Origin: JABDGM01 sp046349975
Lineage (GTDB): Bacteria > Planctomycetota > Planctomycetia > Pirellulales > Lacipirellulaceae
Length of the DNA: 64,000 nucleotides
Assembly: GCA_046349975.1 (NCBI GenBank)
Contig: JAXMBH010000002.1
Coordinates: 302,701 to 366,700 of the forward strand
Direction of reading: 5' to 3'
The notes beneath the pieces are model-generated. The model made no database searches. It was given only the letters and a program-made list of their open reading frames with translations, and had not been told where the DNA came from. Both the position numbers and the translations under genes were made by a program. Shown here one piece after another: positions 52,956 to 61,511 of the stretch; position 1 is the first letter of the stretch, and the number at the start of each line of letters is the position of its first letter.

Positions 52956-54626
52956 CTACCAATGGGTGTGAGGTGGCACTTTCAGGTAGCGGCGGCGTCG
53001 CCGAGCGGCAAAACCAGCAGCCGCCCAGAGTAGCGTCGCCGCACTGGCGGGCTCAGGGGCGACGTTCGCTCCCAAACTGCTGCCGGAACCGGCGGCCGTC
53101 GTGCCGCGAACGTTGCCGAAGTTGGCACGCCAAATGGCGAGATCAGCATCGTTCACCAAGCCGTTTTTGTCGCCGTCGGCGCCAGAGCCGGGAGTGACGC
53201 TGGTATTCCTCGATTCGCGCCACACGGAATAGTCGGCGGCATTGACGACGCCATCGCGGTTGTAGTCGCCGGCGGCAACGGTGAGCGTATATGCGGTGGC
53301 GGTGCGGCTAATGTTCCAGACGTATCCGGCTGCGAGCTGCGGCAGATCGAACGATGTGAAGTTGCCCGTGATCGAAGTCGCCGTCAGGATGGTGAAAGAG
53401 GTGTTGAGGTCTGGCAAGTAGCTGCCAATGAAATTCACGTCCAACTTGCCAGACAGGAACGCGGAGCCGAGCACGGCGACCTTGTCGTACTGGGTGTCGG
53501 CCGTTGCGCCAGCGATTTCCACTTCTAACGTGGCGTCGGAATACTGCTGATAGCCGGTCATGGCAACGGTGCCGACTTGCAGACCCGGGGAAAAAGTGCC
53601 GTGGGAGATCAGCGAATGCCCCAACGAGACGCCTTCGCGGGCTTGAAGAGTTCGTCCGGGTCCGATGCCGAGCATTCCGCTGCCGGTAAAGACAGTGCCC
53701 GTATCGATGACCGCGTTTCGGGAGACGAAAAACAGGCCGCCGGATGGCACGTCGGTGGTCACGCCAGCGCCCAGGTAGTCGATTTGCTGGGCGCTGAGGA
53801 TTTGGGCGACCGTGAAGCTGCCGCCGCTTACGTAAAGTGGTGCGCCGTCGGTGTAGGGCGTGGCGCTGGAATTGTAGAATGGTCCGGCTTCGCGTACGCC
53901 ATCGTCGTTGGCATCGGGATTCAGGTTGCGCACGATGAGCGAGCTGACGAGGCCATCAACATAATTCATGCCGTCGCCGGCGACTTTGGAAAAGACGGTG
54001 AACGGGCCGCCGCTGCTGGCTGAATCGAGAAAGGTGTTGCTGTCGAGATTAATGAACCATTGGCTCGTGCCGCTGTTGGGGCCGGTGCTGAGGGCCATCG
54101 AGATGGTGCCCTTCACATTTGACCGAAGCGGAGCATTGCCGGCCTCACCCGTGACGGTTGGATTAGGGGTCGAATAGTTGCCATCCAAATCGACAGTGGC
54201 GTTGGGATTGAGCGAATAGTGAACTTCGGCAGCGGGTACGTTGGGTTCGCTGACGAGCTGTGGATAGTAGCCGCCGCCTTGAATGACGAAGGGATTAAAC
54301 GTCGACGGGTTAAGGGCTAGCCGATGCATGAACGAGCCGTCGTACTGACCGCTATTCACGTATGCCAGGAAGTTGGCAACGTTGAGGGGACGGTCGTCGA
54401 ACAACTCGAGGAAGATGGTGTGCCGATAGCGACTGCCGATGTACAAGTTGCAGTCCAGCCGCGCAAACTGGCTGGCTGCCGCTGGTTCGGCGAGCGAGGC
54501 GATGCCGGCGACAATGGCGGCAATCTTTACGCAGCCGCGCGCGAAAACCGCCGGTCGAACGAGATCGAAAGGCTTGGCCAACCGCGCGGCGGCGGGCAGG
54601 CCGAAAGAAAAGATGCCTGTTCCCAT
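52956..54626 (-). CDS. Exported cyclophilin-type PPIase with extra beta domain, dockerin-like repeat and PEP-CTERM (3)
   Basis: This 556-residue protein has a signal peptide ending EPAAAS. The cyclophilin-like part includes YRHTIFLELFDDRPLNVANF and FVIQGGGYYPQL, then GTSQWFINLDSNTF. An extra beta-rich region of about 200 residues (GGLFFVSRNAVIDTGTVFTG through SGKLDVNFIGSY) looks like an autotransporter-type repeat domain. GDYNRDGVVNAADYSVWRES and GADGDKNGLVNDADLAIWRA are the dockerin-like loops. The APEP tail with a final RRRRR is PEP-CTERM-like. ATG 54626 has GAGGA about 5 nt upstream. It is the largest of three adjacent paralogues and divergent from xylA. Confidence 0.85.
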   Translation of the reverse strand: MGTGIFSFGLPAAARLAKPFDLVRPAVFARGCVKIAAIVAGIASLAEPAAASQFARLDCNLYIGSRYRHTIFLELFDDRPLNVANFLAYVNSGQYDGSFMHRLALNPSTFNPFVIQGGGYYPQLVSEPNVPAAEVHYSLNPNATVDLDGNYSTPNPTVTGEAGNAPLRSNVKGTISMALSTGPNSGTSQWFINLDSNTFLDSASSGGPFTVFSKVAGDGMNYVDGLVSSLIVRNLNPDANDDGVREAGPFYNSSATPYTDGAPLYVSGGSFTVAQILSAQQIDYLGAGVTTDVPSGGLFFVSRNAVIDTGTVFTGSGMLGIGPGRTLQAREGVSLGHSLISHGTFSPGLQVGTVAMTGYQQYSDATLEVEIAGATADTQYDKVAVLGSAFLSGKLDVNFIGSYLPDLNTSFTILTATSITGNFTSFDLPQLAAGYVWNISRTATAYTLTVAAGDYNRDGVVNAADYSVWRESRNTSVTPGSGADGDKNGLVNDADLAIWRANFGNVRGTTAAGSGSSLGANVAPEPASAATLLWAAAGFAARRRRRYLKVPPHTHW

Positions 54627-54991
54627 GCGTTCCTCAAAGGGCTGCCTTCGGTGTCCCAGCCGTGGCAGCGGAGTGTATCTTTTCAGAGTAGTCGTGGCGT
54701 ACAAAACTGTCCAACAAGCCCCTCCCGGCAGGACCCAACTAACCGCTAGAATAGGCACTTTCCGCGGCTGGATGTCACGAGGCCGCCTCGGACAGTTCAC
54801 GGCTGCGATGGGCCGAGGCGGGCAATGGCAAGGTCGGCGTGGCGCGAACAGGGCCGCCACGCTGGGAATGATCGGGCGGCGGAGTGGTCTATCGGCCCGG
54901 CCAGGCAGCCGTATTTTTGCAGCTGAGTTTCAGTCGCGTGATCGTGAACACCGACTTACATAATCTCCCCGGACACAAACACAGGTGACGC
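54627..54991. promoter_or_regulatory. Divergent intergenic region before xylA
   Basis: This 365-bp region lies between the divergent third PPIase gene and xylA and should carry both promoters. No sigma factor site could be assigned with confidence, and no gene is recognised. Confidence 0.5.
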
Positions 54992-56305
54992 ATGAAACCC
55001 GCCTTCCCGGAAGTCGAACGGATCAAATTCGAAGGCCCAAGCTCGAAGAACCCGCTGTCGTACCGCTATTACAACGCGGACGAGAAGGTCGGCGGCAAGA
55101 CGATGCGGGACCATTTGCGGTTCAGCGTGGTGTATTGGCACACGTTCCGCGGCACGGGGGCCGACCCGTTTGGGCCTGGCTGCGCGGTGCGGCCGTGGGA
55201 CGATGGCAGCGAATCGATCGAGAATGCTCAGAATCGCGTGCGGGCGGCGTTCGAGTTCATGGAGAAACTTGGCAACCCCTTCTATGCGTTCCACGATCGC
55301 GATGTGGCACCGGAGGGGGCGACGCTGGCCGAGACGAATCGCAATTTCGATGCGGTGGTGAAAGTGTTGAAGGAGGAGCAACAGCGGACGGGCATCACCC
55401 TGCTGTGGGGCACGGCGAATTTGTTCAGCAATCGGCGGTACATGCACGGCGCCGCGACGAGCCCGAATGCCGATTCGTTCGCGTTTGCGGCAGCTCAGGT
55501 GAAAAAGGCGCTCGAGGTCACGAAGGAACTCGGCGGCCAGGGGTACACGTTCTGGGGCGGCCGCGAAGGCTACCAGAATTTGTGGAATACCAACATGAAG
55601 CGGGAACTTGACCACCTGGCGAAGTTCTTGCACATGGCGGTCGACTACGCGAAAGAGATCGGTTTCACGGGGCAGTTCTACATCGAACCCAAGCCGAAAG
55701 AACCGACGAAGCATCAGTACGATTCCGATACGGCGGCATGCTGTAACTTCTTGCGCGAGTACGGCCTGATCGACCATCTCAAGCTCAACCTGGAAACGAA
55801 CCACGCTACGCTCGCTGGGCACACGATGCAGCACGAGATGGAGCTGGCTGGTGCGTCGGGGGTGTTGGGGTCGATTGATGCCAACACGGGCGACATGCTG
55901 CTGGGTTGGGATACCGACCAGTTTCCGACGGATATCTATCTCACGACGCAGTGCATGTACACGCTGCTCAAGTACGGCGGGTTCAAGACGGGCGGCGTGA
56001 ACTTCGATGCCAAGGTCCGCCGCGAAAGCTTCGAGCCGGTGGACCTGTTCCACGCCCACATCGGCGGCATGGACGCGTTTGCCCGCGGGCTCAAGATTGC
56101 CCACACGATGCTGCAAGATGGCAAGCTCGAAGCGCTGCTGAAGGATCGCTACAGCAGCTGGGACAGCGGCATTGGCGCGGAGATCGAAGCCGGCAAGCAG
56201 AACTTCAAGTCGCTGGAGAAGTACATGCTCGAGAAAGGCGACATCACGCCGAACAAGAGCGGGCGACAGGAGATGCTGGAAAATCTCATTAATACGTATT
56301 TGTAG
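54992..56305 (+). CDS. xylA: Xylose isomerase
   Basis: This enzyme converts D-xylose to D-xylulose with two divalent metal ions. The 437-residue class II protein has FHDRDVAPEG (His101, Asp104), YTFWGGREGYQNLWNT, YIEPKPKEPTKHQYDSD (Glu232, Lys234), NLETNHATLAGH and FDAKVRRESFEPVDLFHAHIGGMD. All catalytic and metal residues expected from the family are visible. No xylulokinase or xylose transporter gene is adjacent. A family B hairpin follows 32 bp after the stop. It is monocistronic in this window. Confidence 0.96.
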   Translation: MKPAFPEVERIKFEGPSSKNPLSYRYYNADEKVGGKTMRDHLRFSVVYWHTFRGTGADPFGPGCAVRPWDDGSESIENAQNRVRAAFEFMEKLGNPFYAFHDRDVAPEGATLAETNRNFDAVVKVLKEEQQRTGITLLWGTANLFSNRRYMHGAATSPNADSFAFAAAQVKKALEVTKELGGQGYTFWGGREGYQNLWNTNMKRELDHLAKFLHMAVDYAKEIGFTGQFYIEPKPKEPTKHQYDSDTAACCNFLREYGLIDHLKLNLETNHATLAGHTMQHEMELAGASGVLGSIDANTGDMLLGWDTDQFPTDIYLTTQCMYTLLKYGGFKTGGVNFDAKVRRESFEPVDLFHAHIGGMDAFARGLKIAHTMLQDGKLEALLKDRYSSWDSGIGAEIEAGKQNFKSLEKYMLEKGDITPNKSGRQEMLENLINTYL

Positions 56306-56337
56306 GCGCTCGCTCGATGAGCATGTCGCGCTAGCTA

Positions 56338-56359
56338 GGACGGGCGATTCTGCCCGTCC
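56338..56359 (+). terminator. GGACGGGC hairpin, family B copy 2
   Basis: Arms GGACGGGC (56338-56345) and GCCCGTCC (56352-56359) around GATTCT follow xylA by 32 bp, in the same position as the other family B hairpins, and are followed by TTTCTATTG. Confidence 0.65.
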
Positions 56360-56440
56360 TTTCTATTGATGCGCGAAACGCGTAATGTCGCTGATCGGCA
56401 GCTCCGCAAGTTCAGGGAAATGTGCCGAGACGAGCCAACT

Positions 56441-57211
56441 TTACGCTGCGAGTTGCTGCGCGCGTTCGGCGGCCGTTAGCTTGCGAACCACCGCGACTAA
56501 TGAAAGGCCGAATGGCAGCGGCACGCGGCCGAGGAGCAGGGATTCGGCGGCGAAGGTTGTCGTGAGAAGTGAATTGAGCGCAGCCGGCGGCGTTTTCAGG
56601 TCGCCCGTATGCTTGTTGTCGCGCAGGAACTTGCTGGCGATGCGGGCGGCGGCCGCTGGAGCGAACAACAGGGCGTTGTAATGGCTGAGGAGCAGCGTTT
56701 CGGTGTCGGCTGGCTCCCAAAGCGCGGTGAATTGGCGGCGGCTATAGCGGCGGACGTGGTGGTGGTGGGCATCGCGCGGGGCGTACAGCCATTGGTAGGC
56801 GGGGACGGTCGCGACGAGGATGCCGCCGGGGCGCAGCAGACTCACGGCGGTGCGGGCGGAAGCCGCGTCGTCTTCGATGTGTTCGAGGACATCGAGCAGC
56901 AGAACGACGTCGAAGCTTTCACGCGGCAAGTCGATGTCGTGAGGTAAGTGACCGTGTATCACGCGGTCGCCAAGTGTGCGGCGGGCCAGGTGGAGCGCGG
57001 GTGGCGCGCATTCGACGCCGGTGACGTCGTGCCGATCGGCGATGCCGGCGAGATTGCCGCCGGTGCCGCAGCCGAGTTCGCAAACGCGTAAGCGGCAGGT
57101 GGGACCGCCTGAGAACTTCTCAACCAGCGACCAGACGATCTGCCGGCGGGCGCGGAACCACCAATGGGTTTGTTCCACACGATGCAGTTCGTCGTAGAGC
57201 GGGGCATCCAT
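56441..57211 (-). CDS. Class I SAM-dependent methyltransferase
   Basis: This 256-residue protein has the SAM-binding motif I VCELGCGTGGNLAGI (about 43-57), an acidic motif II near VTGVECAP, and VVLLLDVLEHIEDD (motif post-I/IV with the DVLEH signature of the Methyltransf_11/23 type). It starts 2 bp after the stop of the GT2 gene and is probably co-transcribed. It could methylate a lipid-linked sugar or polyprenol acceptor; a link to the GT2 gene is suggested only by position. Confidence 0.82.
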   Translation of the reverse strand: MDAPLYDELHRVEQTHWWFRARRQIVWSLVEKFSGGPTCRLRVCELGCGTGGNLAGIADRHDVTGVECAPPALHLARRTLGDRVIHGHLPHDIDLPRESFDVVLLLDVLEHIEDDAASARTAVSLLRPGGILVATVPAYQWLYAPRDAHHHHVRRYSRRQFTALWEPADTETLLLSHYNALLFAPAAAARIASKFLRDNKHTGDLKTPPAALNSLLTTTFAAESLLLGRVPLPFGLSLVAVVRKLTAAERAQQLAA

Positions 57212-57213
57212 GG

Positions 57214-58068
57214 CTAGGCGGCTTTGCGGAGGGGAGTTATTGCGGGAGACGTTGCGGGCCAAGAAGCGTGCCGATCGGGGAGGTCGTTGTGTCTCATGTA
57301 TTGCCAATACACGCGGAGCAAATCCAGCGCGGCCGTGACGATGTCGTGGGACTTGAGGCGTGAGCCGGCGACATCTTCCCATTGTTCGAGAGGGAATTCG
57401 TAGATTGAATCGTCAGCTGGGAGTGCTGATTCAGCGTTGGTGGTGCGCGATTTGATTCGAGCGAGCAATTCGACGTCGAAGATCCAACGGGTGCGGAAAG
57501 GCTGCGCGAACAGCTCGGCCGTTTGCGCTGTGGCGCGGAACAGCTTGGCGCCGCATTGGGTATCGTAGACCGGCAGGTTCAGTACAAGCGAGGCGGCGGT
57601 GGCAAACGCACGGCCCATGATGTGACGGCGGATGGGGCGGCGGATTTTGCGGCCGAGAAGTGAAACGCGGCTGCCCATTACGAGCTGCAGGTTCGGCTGG
57701 GCCAGCAAGATGTCAACGAAGCTGGCAATCGCTGCGAGTGGCGTCGCAAGATCGGCGTCCCAATAGCCGACGAATTGGGGGCCGCGGCGCAGCGCGGCGA
57801 GGACGCCGAGGCGGACGGCTTCGGCTTTGCCGACGTTGGCTTCGAGACGCAGCGTGCAGATTTGTGCGGGATGTTGTTGGCGCAGGCATTCGAGGATGAG
57901 CGGCGTATCGTCGGTACTACCGTCGTCGATGAGAGTGAGCGTGATGTTGGGGTGCGTGTTGAGAAACGCGGAGAAAGCGGACACCTTCAAGCGGCGGGCC
58001 TCGTTGAAGCAAGGCACGACGATGGCAACATCGCGGGCAGGCGCTAACTTGTGCGAGTGAGGCTTCAC
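57214..58068 (-). CDS. Glycosyltransferase family 2, polyprenol-phosphate sugar synthase type
   Basis: This protein of about 284 residues is a GT-A enzyme: VAIVVPCFNEARRL at the N-terminus, LIDDGSTDDTP, then the metal-binding DxD in GYWDADLATPL and GSRVSLLGRKIRRP. Without a clear C-terminal membrane pair it resembles DPM1/DPG synthases, which make dolichyl- or undecaprenyl-phosphate sugars. GTG 58068 is used as start; the longer frame to 58224 has little similarity to the family. The methyltransferase gene follows directly. The neighbouring PMT-type GT (divergent) could use its product as donor. Confidence 0.8.
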   Translation of the reverse strand: MKPHSHKLAPARDVAIVVPCFNEARRLKVSAFSAFLNTHPNITLTLIDDGSTDDTPLILECLRQQHPAQICTLRLEANVGKAEAVRLGVLAALRRGPQFVGYWDADLATPLAAIASFVDILLAQPNLQLVMGSRVSLLGRKIRRPIRRHIMGRAFATAASLVLNLPVYDTQCGAKLFRATAQTAELFAQPFRTRWIFDVELLARIKSRTTNAESALPADDSIYEFPLEQWEDVAGSRLKSHDIVTAALDLLRVYWQYMRHNDLPDRHASWPATSPAITPLRKAA

Positions 58069-58302
58069 TTCCGCGGGACGTGTGGTGAATGGGGTGATCG
58101 TCGAACCGAGGGCATTGCCAGGGGGGTGACGCGATTGGAAAACGCCCCTACTCGATGGGTGGCAACAATACGTGTCGGCGTCCCCCGATGCAACCTCGCT
58201 CTGCGCGGGGGAGCTCGGCGGCAACGCTATTGTCGCTGGCTGGGATTTTCGCTACCTTTCCTGCCCCTCCTGAAGACTCAAACCCACCTCGATCGTCCCA
58301 CT

Positions 58303-60108
58303 ATGTCGTCCCTTGGCGAACGTTCTGCGCGGTGGAGTCTGGCCGACGAGCGTGGCGAATTCCATCGCGATGTGTTGGCAGCGTTATTGGTGGTTGGTGC
58401 GGTTGGAGTTGCTTTTGGCGTGCGGCTGACGGCGCAGCCGCTGGTGGGCGAAGAGACGCGTTGGGCGACTGCTGCCCGGGAAATGCTGCTTACGGGCGAC
58501 TGGGTTGTACCGCGGCAGCAAGGGCAGGTGTTTGCCGAGCGGCCCCCAATGACGATTTGGCTAATGGCGGTTGGCGGGTACCTGCGCGGCGACGTGGATG
58601 CGGTCGCGGCGCGGTTGCCGAGCATCGTGGCAGTGGTGCTGACGTCGCTCGTGGTGTTTACGTACACGCGTGCGTTTGCAGCGCGAACCGCGGCAGTTGC
58701 GAGCGCGCTCGGCTACGCCACGTTCGGGCAAGTGGTGATGATTGGGCGGATGGGCGAATCGGAAGCCGTGTTCGCGCTATTTGTGAGCGCATCGTTATTG
58801 GTCTGGCACGTGGGCTATGTGAAGGGCTGGCGGCCGATCGTGGTGTGGTCGGTCGGTTTTGCATTAGCGGCACTTGGCGCTATGGTGAAAGGGCCGCAGG
58901 CGCCGGCGTACTTCGGGGCGATCACGGTTGTGTATTTGCTGTCGCGGCGTGACTGGCGTTACTTGTTAAGTTGGCAGGCGGTGGTCGGCGGGTGCTTGTT
59001 TTTGGCGATCATCGCGGTTTGGCAGGTTCCGTTTTATCGAGCGACGAATTGGCAGACGGTCGTGGGCGTTTGGGCCGGGCTCGCGGGTGATCGACTTAGA
59101 CTGAGCGGAATGATTACGCATGCGTTTTCGTATCCTGCGGAGACGTTCGCATGCTTGTTGCCATGGTCGCCGATGTTGATTGCGCTGGCGCGCCGCGATG
59201 TGCGAGCTCGGCTGAGTGGGCAGTCGGCGGTAGTGGGTTTTCTGGTGACCGCGATGCTGGTGGCGTATCCGACGGTGTGGTTCGCGGCCGGAGCGCGGGG
59301 GCGATATTTCATGCCGCTGTATCCGCTGACGGCGGTGCTGATTGGAATCACGATTGAATGCTGCGCGACGGCTGCCAGTGGCACGGTTGCGCGCCGGGCT
59401 TGGCAGCAATTTGTTGGCATATGGGCGGTATTGATTGCCGCTTGTGGCCTCGTGGTGGCGGTGAGCACGGTGCTGCCGGAGAACGTGGCGCGAATTTTCA
59501 ACCAGCCGCCGGCGTTTGCACTGGGTTTTGCCGTGTCGGCAGCGGCAGTTGTGGCGGTGTTGTGGCGGACAGGGCGGAGTGCGTCGACGGCCAAACCAAT
59601 AGCGGCGGTGTTCGCGTTATTTGCGATCATCGGCCTCGGCGGCGTGGGCATCGTCATCAATATGCATGTGGCAGATTGGAGTGATCCTACGGCAGCCGTT
59701 CGCACTCTGGCGAGGCACATTCCGGCTGGTAAGCGATTGGTTAGCCTGACGGCGATCGATCATCGCTTTGCCTACTTCTATCGTGACGAGATCGACGAAA
59801 TAGGCTGGCCGACAACGGTCGATGAGTTGCAGGACGGTGTCGAGTACTTCTGTTTCATGCGGCATGTAACCGACACGGCTGACGTGCGTTTGGCGGGGCG
59901 CGGGCGCGGGTCCTATAAGACCTCAGGCACGCTGCCCTTCGCCTGGGAAGAGCTGGCGGAGATTTGTACGGATCGCCAAGTCAATACGCCGACGGCGACG
60001 AGTGTGGTGTTGGGGCGAGTGATTCGGCCGATGCGGGCGGAGTTTTCGGATGCGACGAAGCCGCAAGGGTTGAAGATATCGCAGCAGAGTGCGGCATGGC
60101 GAAAATGA
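58303..60108 (+). CDS. PMT/ArnT-type membrane glycosyltransferase
   Basis: This 601-residue membrane protein has about 11 hydrophobic segments. The early ETRWATAAREMLLTGDWVVP resembles the conserved DE...A..M...G.W..P periplasmic loop of ArnT and PMT (GT83/GT39) enzymes, and RPPMTIWLMAVG follows. A long soluble tail (from about 470) is periplasmic. These enzymes use polyprenyl-phosphate sugars as donors and decorate lipid A or proteins. The divergent GT2 next to it could supply the donor. ATG 58303 is chosen because it precedes the first membrane helix. Confidence 0.82.
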   Translation: MSSLGERSARWSLADERGEFHRDVLAALLVVGAVGVAFGVRLTAQPLVGEETRWATAAREMLLTGDWVVPRQQGQVFAERPPMTIWLMAVGGYLRGDVDAVAARLPSIVAVVLTSLVVFTYTRAFAARTAAVASALGYATFGQVVMIGRMGESEAVFALFVSASLLVWHVGYVKGWRPIVVWSVGFALAALGAMVKGPQAPAYFGAITVVYLLSRRDWRYLLSWQAVVGGCLFLAIIAVWQVPFYRATNWQTVVGVWAGLAGDRLRLSGMITHAFSYPAETFACLLPWSPMLIALARRDVRARLSGQSAVVGFLVTAMLVAYPTVWFAAGARGRYFMPLYPLTAVLIGITIECCATAASGTVARRAWQQFVGIWAVLIAACGLVVAVSTVLPENVARIFNQPPAFALGFAVSAAAVVAVLWRTGRSASTAKPIAAVFALFAIIGLGGVGIVINMHVADWSDPTAAVRTLARHIPAGKRLVSLTAIDHRFAYFYRDEIDEIGWPTTVDELQDGVEYFCFMRHVTDTADVRLAGRGRGSYKTSGTLPFAWEELAEICTDRQVNTPTATSVVLGRVIRPMRAEFSDATKPQGLKISQQSAAWRK

Positions 60109-60151
60109 AGTGAAGCCATGCGGCCCGCGTATTGAGGGTCGTGAGAGACCG

Positions 60152-60166
60152 CGCCCTTTCAGGGCG
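60152..60166. repeat. CGCCCT/AGGGCG hairpin between convergent genes
   Basis: Perfect 6-bp arms CGCCCT (60152-60157) and AGGGCG (60161-60166) surround TTC. It overlaps the end of the heptosyltransferase frame. It may act as a bidirectional terminator. Confidence 0.6.
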
Positions 60167-61250
60167 TGCCACCCGGTATTGAGTGGTCTGCGACTGGTTC
60201 GGCCAATTGCGCAGTACCGTGTTTTAGCAAATTGGTTGCAGCGCTGAAGACGGTGTCGACGATGAGGTCACGCATGCAGCGGTGGTGCTTCAGCGGGCAG
60301 GTGCGTTTCATGCACGGCTGGCAGTCGAGGTTGAGCGACAGGCACGCTTCGCGGCCGTAAGGCAGTCGCGTATGCGCGGGGTCGGTGGGGCCGAATAAGG
60401 TGACGACGCTGCGGCCGAAGGCGACGCCGAAGTAGCGGGGGCCGCTGTCGGTTGTCACGAGCAAGCGCGAGCGGCGGATGCACGCTTTGGTGAGGCCGAC
60501 GGGAAGTTCGGGCCAGTCGGCGAGTCCCACGACGCGAGGTTCGTTGGCGCGTGCGACAATCTCGCGCGCGATTTCGCGTTCCGATGGTCCACAATTCACG
60601 AGGACCGCGTAATTGTTGCCGTGTGCGATGCGGCGCGCTAGTTCGGCAAAGTACTCAGCCGGCCAGTGCTTGGCGGCGCCGAAAGCGCCGCCGGAGTTCA
60701 ACACGACGACGCGATCGCCTGCGGGCAAGTCGAGTTGGCGCCAGACTTCGTTCGCGGCCTCTTCATCGGCGGGCGTTGTTGCGAGCTCGAGTATCGGCGG
60801 TTCGGGCTGACATCCGACAGCTTCCGACAAGTACAGATAGCCTTCGACCGTGGGCAGGATTTTGCCATTGGCGGTGGTTGGCATCGACACGGCTTTGGTC
60901 AGAAGCAACGAGCGGGCGTCGTGACGGAAGCCGATGCGCTCGGACGCGCGGCTGCGCCAGGCGATCCAGGCGGTTCGCCAGGAGTTTGTGAGGAGCACGA
61001 TCTGGTCGAGGCGCGCTCGGCGCATCGATTGAATGACGTGGCGGCGTGGCAAGCCGAGGCGTGTATCGGACTTGTCGTAGATGAGTTGTTCGTTGAGCCA
61101 GGTGTTGCCGGCGAGGACTTCGGCCACGTAGGGCCGCATGATGCCGACGAGCGTGCCATCGGGGCCGGCATACTTGCGGAATGCGCGGAGGGCGGGCGTG
61201 GCCATGACCACGTCGCCGACCCAGTTGGGGAGGAAGATGCCGAGACGCAT
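60159..61250 (-). CDS. Lipopolysaccharide heptosyltransferase (GT9)
   Basis: This 363-residue GT9 protein begins MRLGIFLPNWVGDVVMATPA, the family N-terminal motif with the catalytic-type Asp. The C-terminal half has VVLNSGGAFGAAKHWPAEYF, LVTTDSGPRYFGVAFGRSVV and LFGPTDPAHT. It adds L-glycero-D-manno-heptose (or another sugar) to the LPS core from ADP-heptose. The acceptor is not certain in planctomycetes. ATG 61250 starts at the motif. It is convergent with the PMT gene and divergent from the GH51 gene. Confidence 0.9.
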   Translation of the reverse strand: MRLGIFLPNWVGDVVMATPALRAFRKYAGPDGTLVGIMRPYVAEVLAGNTWLNEQLIYDKSDTRLGLPRRHVIQSMRRARLDQIVLLTNSWRTAWIAWRSRASERIGFRHDARSLLLTKAVSMPTTANGKILPTVEGYLYLSEAVGCQPEPPILELATTPADEEAANEVWRQLDLPAGDRVVVLNSGGAFGAAKHWPAEYFAELARRIAHGNNYAVLVNCGPSEREIAREIVARANEPRVVGLADWPELPVGLTKACIRRSRLLVTTDSGPRYFGVAFGRSVVTLFGPTDPAHTRLPYGREACLSLNLDCQPCMKRTCPLKHHRCMRDLIVDTVFSAATNLLKHGTAQLAEPVADHSIPGGTP

Positions 61251-61511
61251 GAAGCAGGAGCGAGGAATGAGTGGCGAGGAACGAGGCAAGCGCGGCGGTC
61301 ATGCTAACACGGGGGTGTGATGCGGGAACAGGTCAGTGGTGATGAGGGGATGGTTTGGAGGTTGGTTGGGAGCGTGGATGGGTTGGAGGGCGGTAGATTC
61401 GGGCTGGCGCAGGACGCTAAGGCGGTGGAGGCGCTTGCTTGCCGGGTGGGGCGGTTTTAGGATCGTGGCTGTTGCTGGGGTGGGGTGCTTTAGCGTGGAA
61501 GGCAGGTGGAT

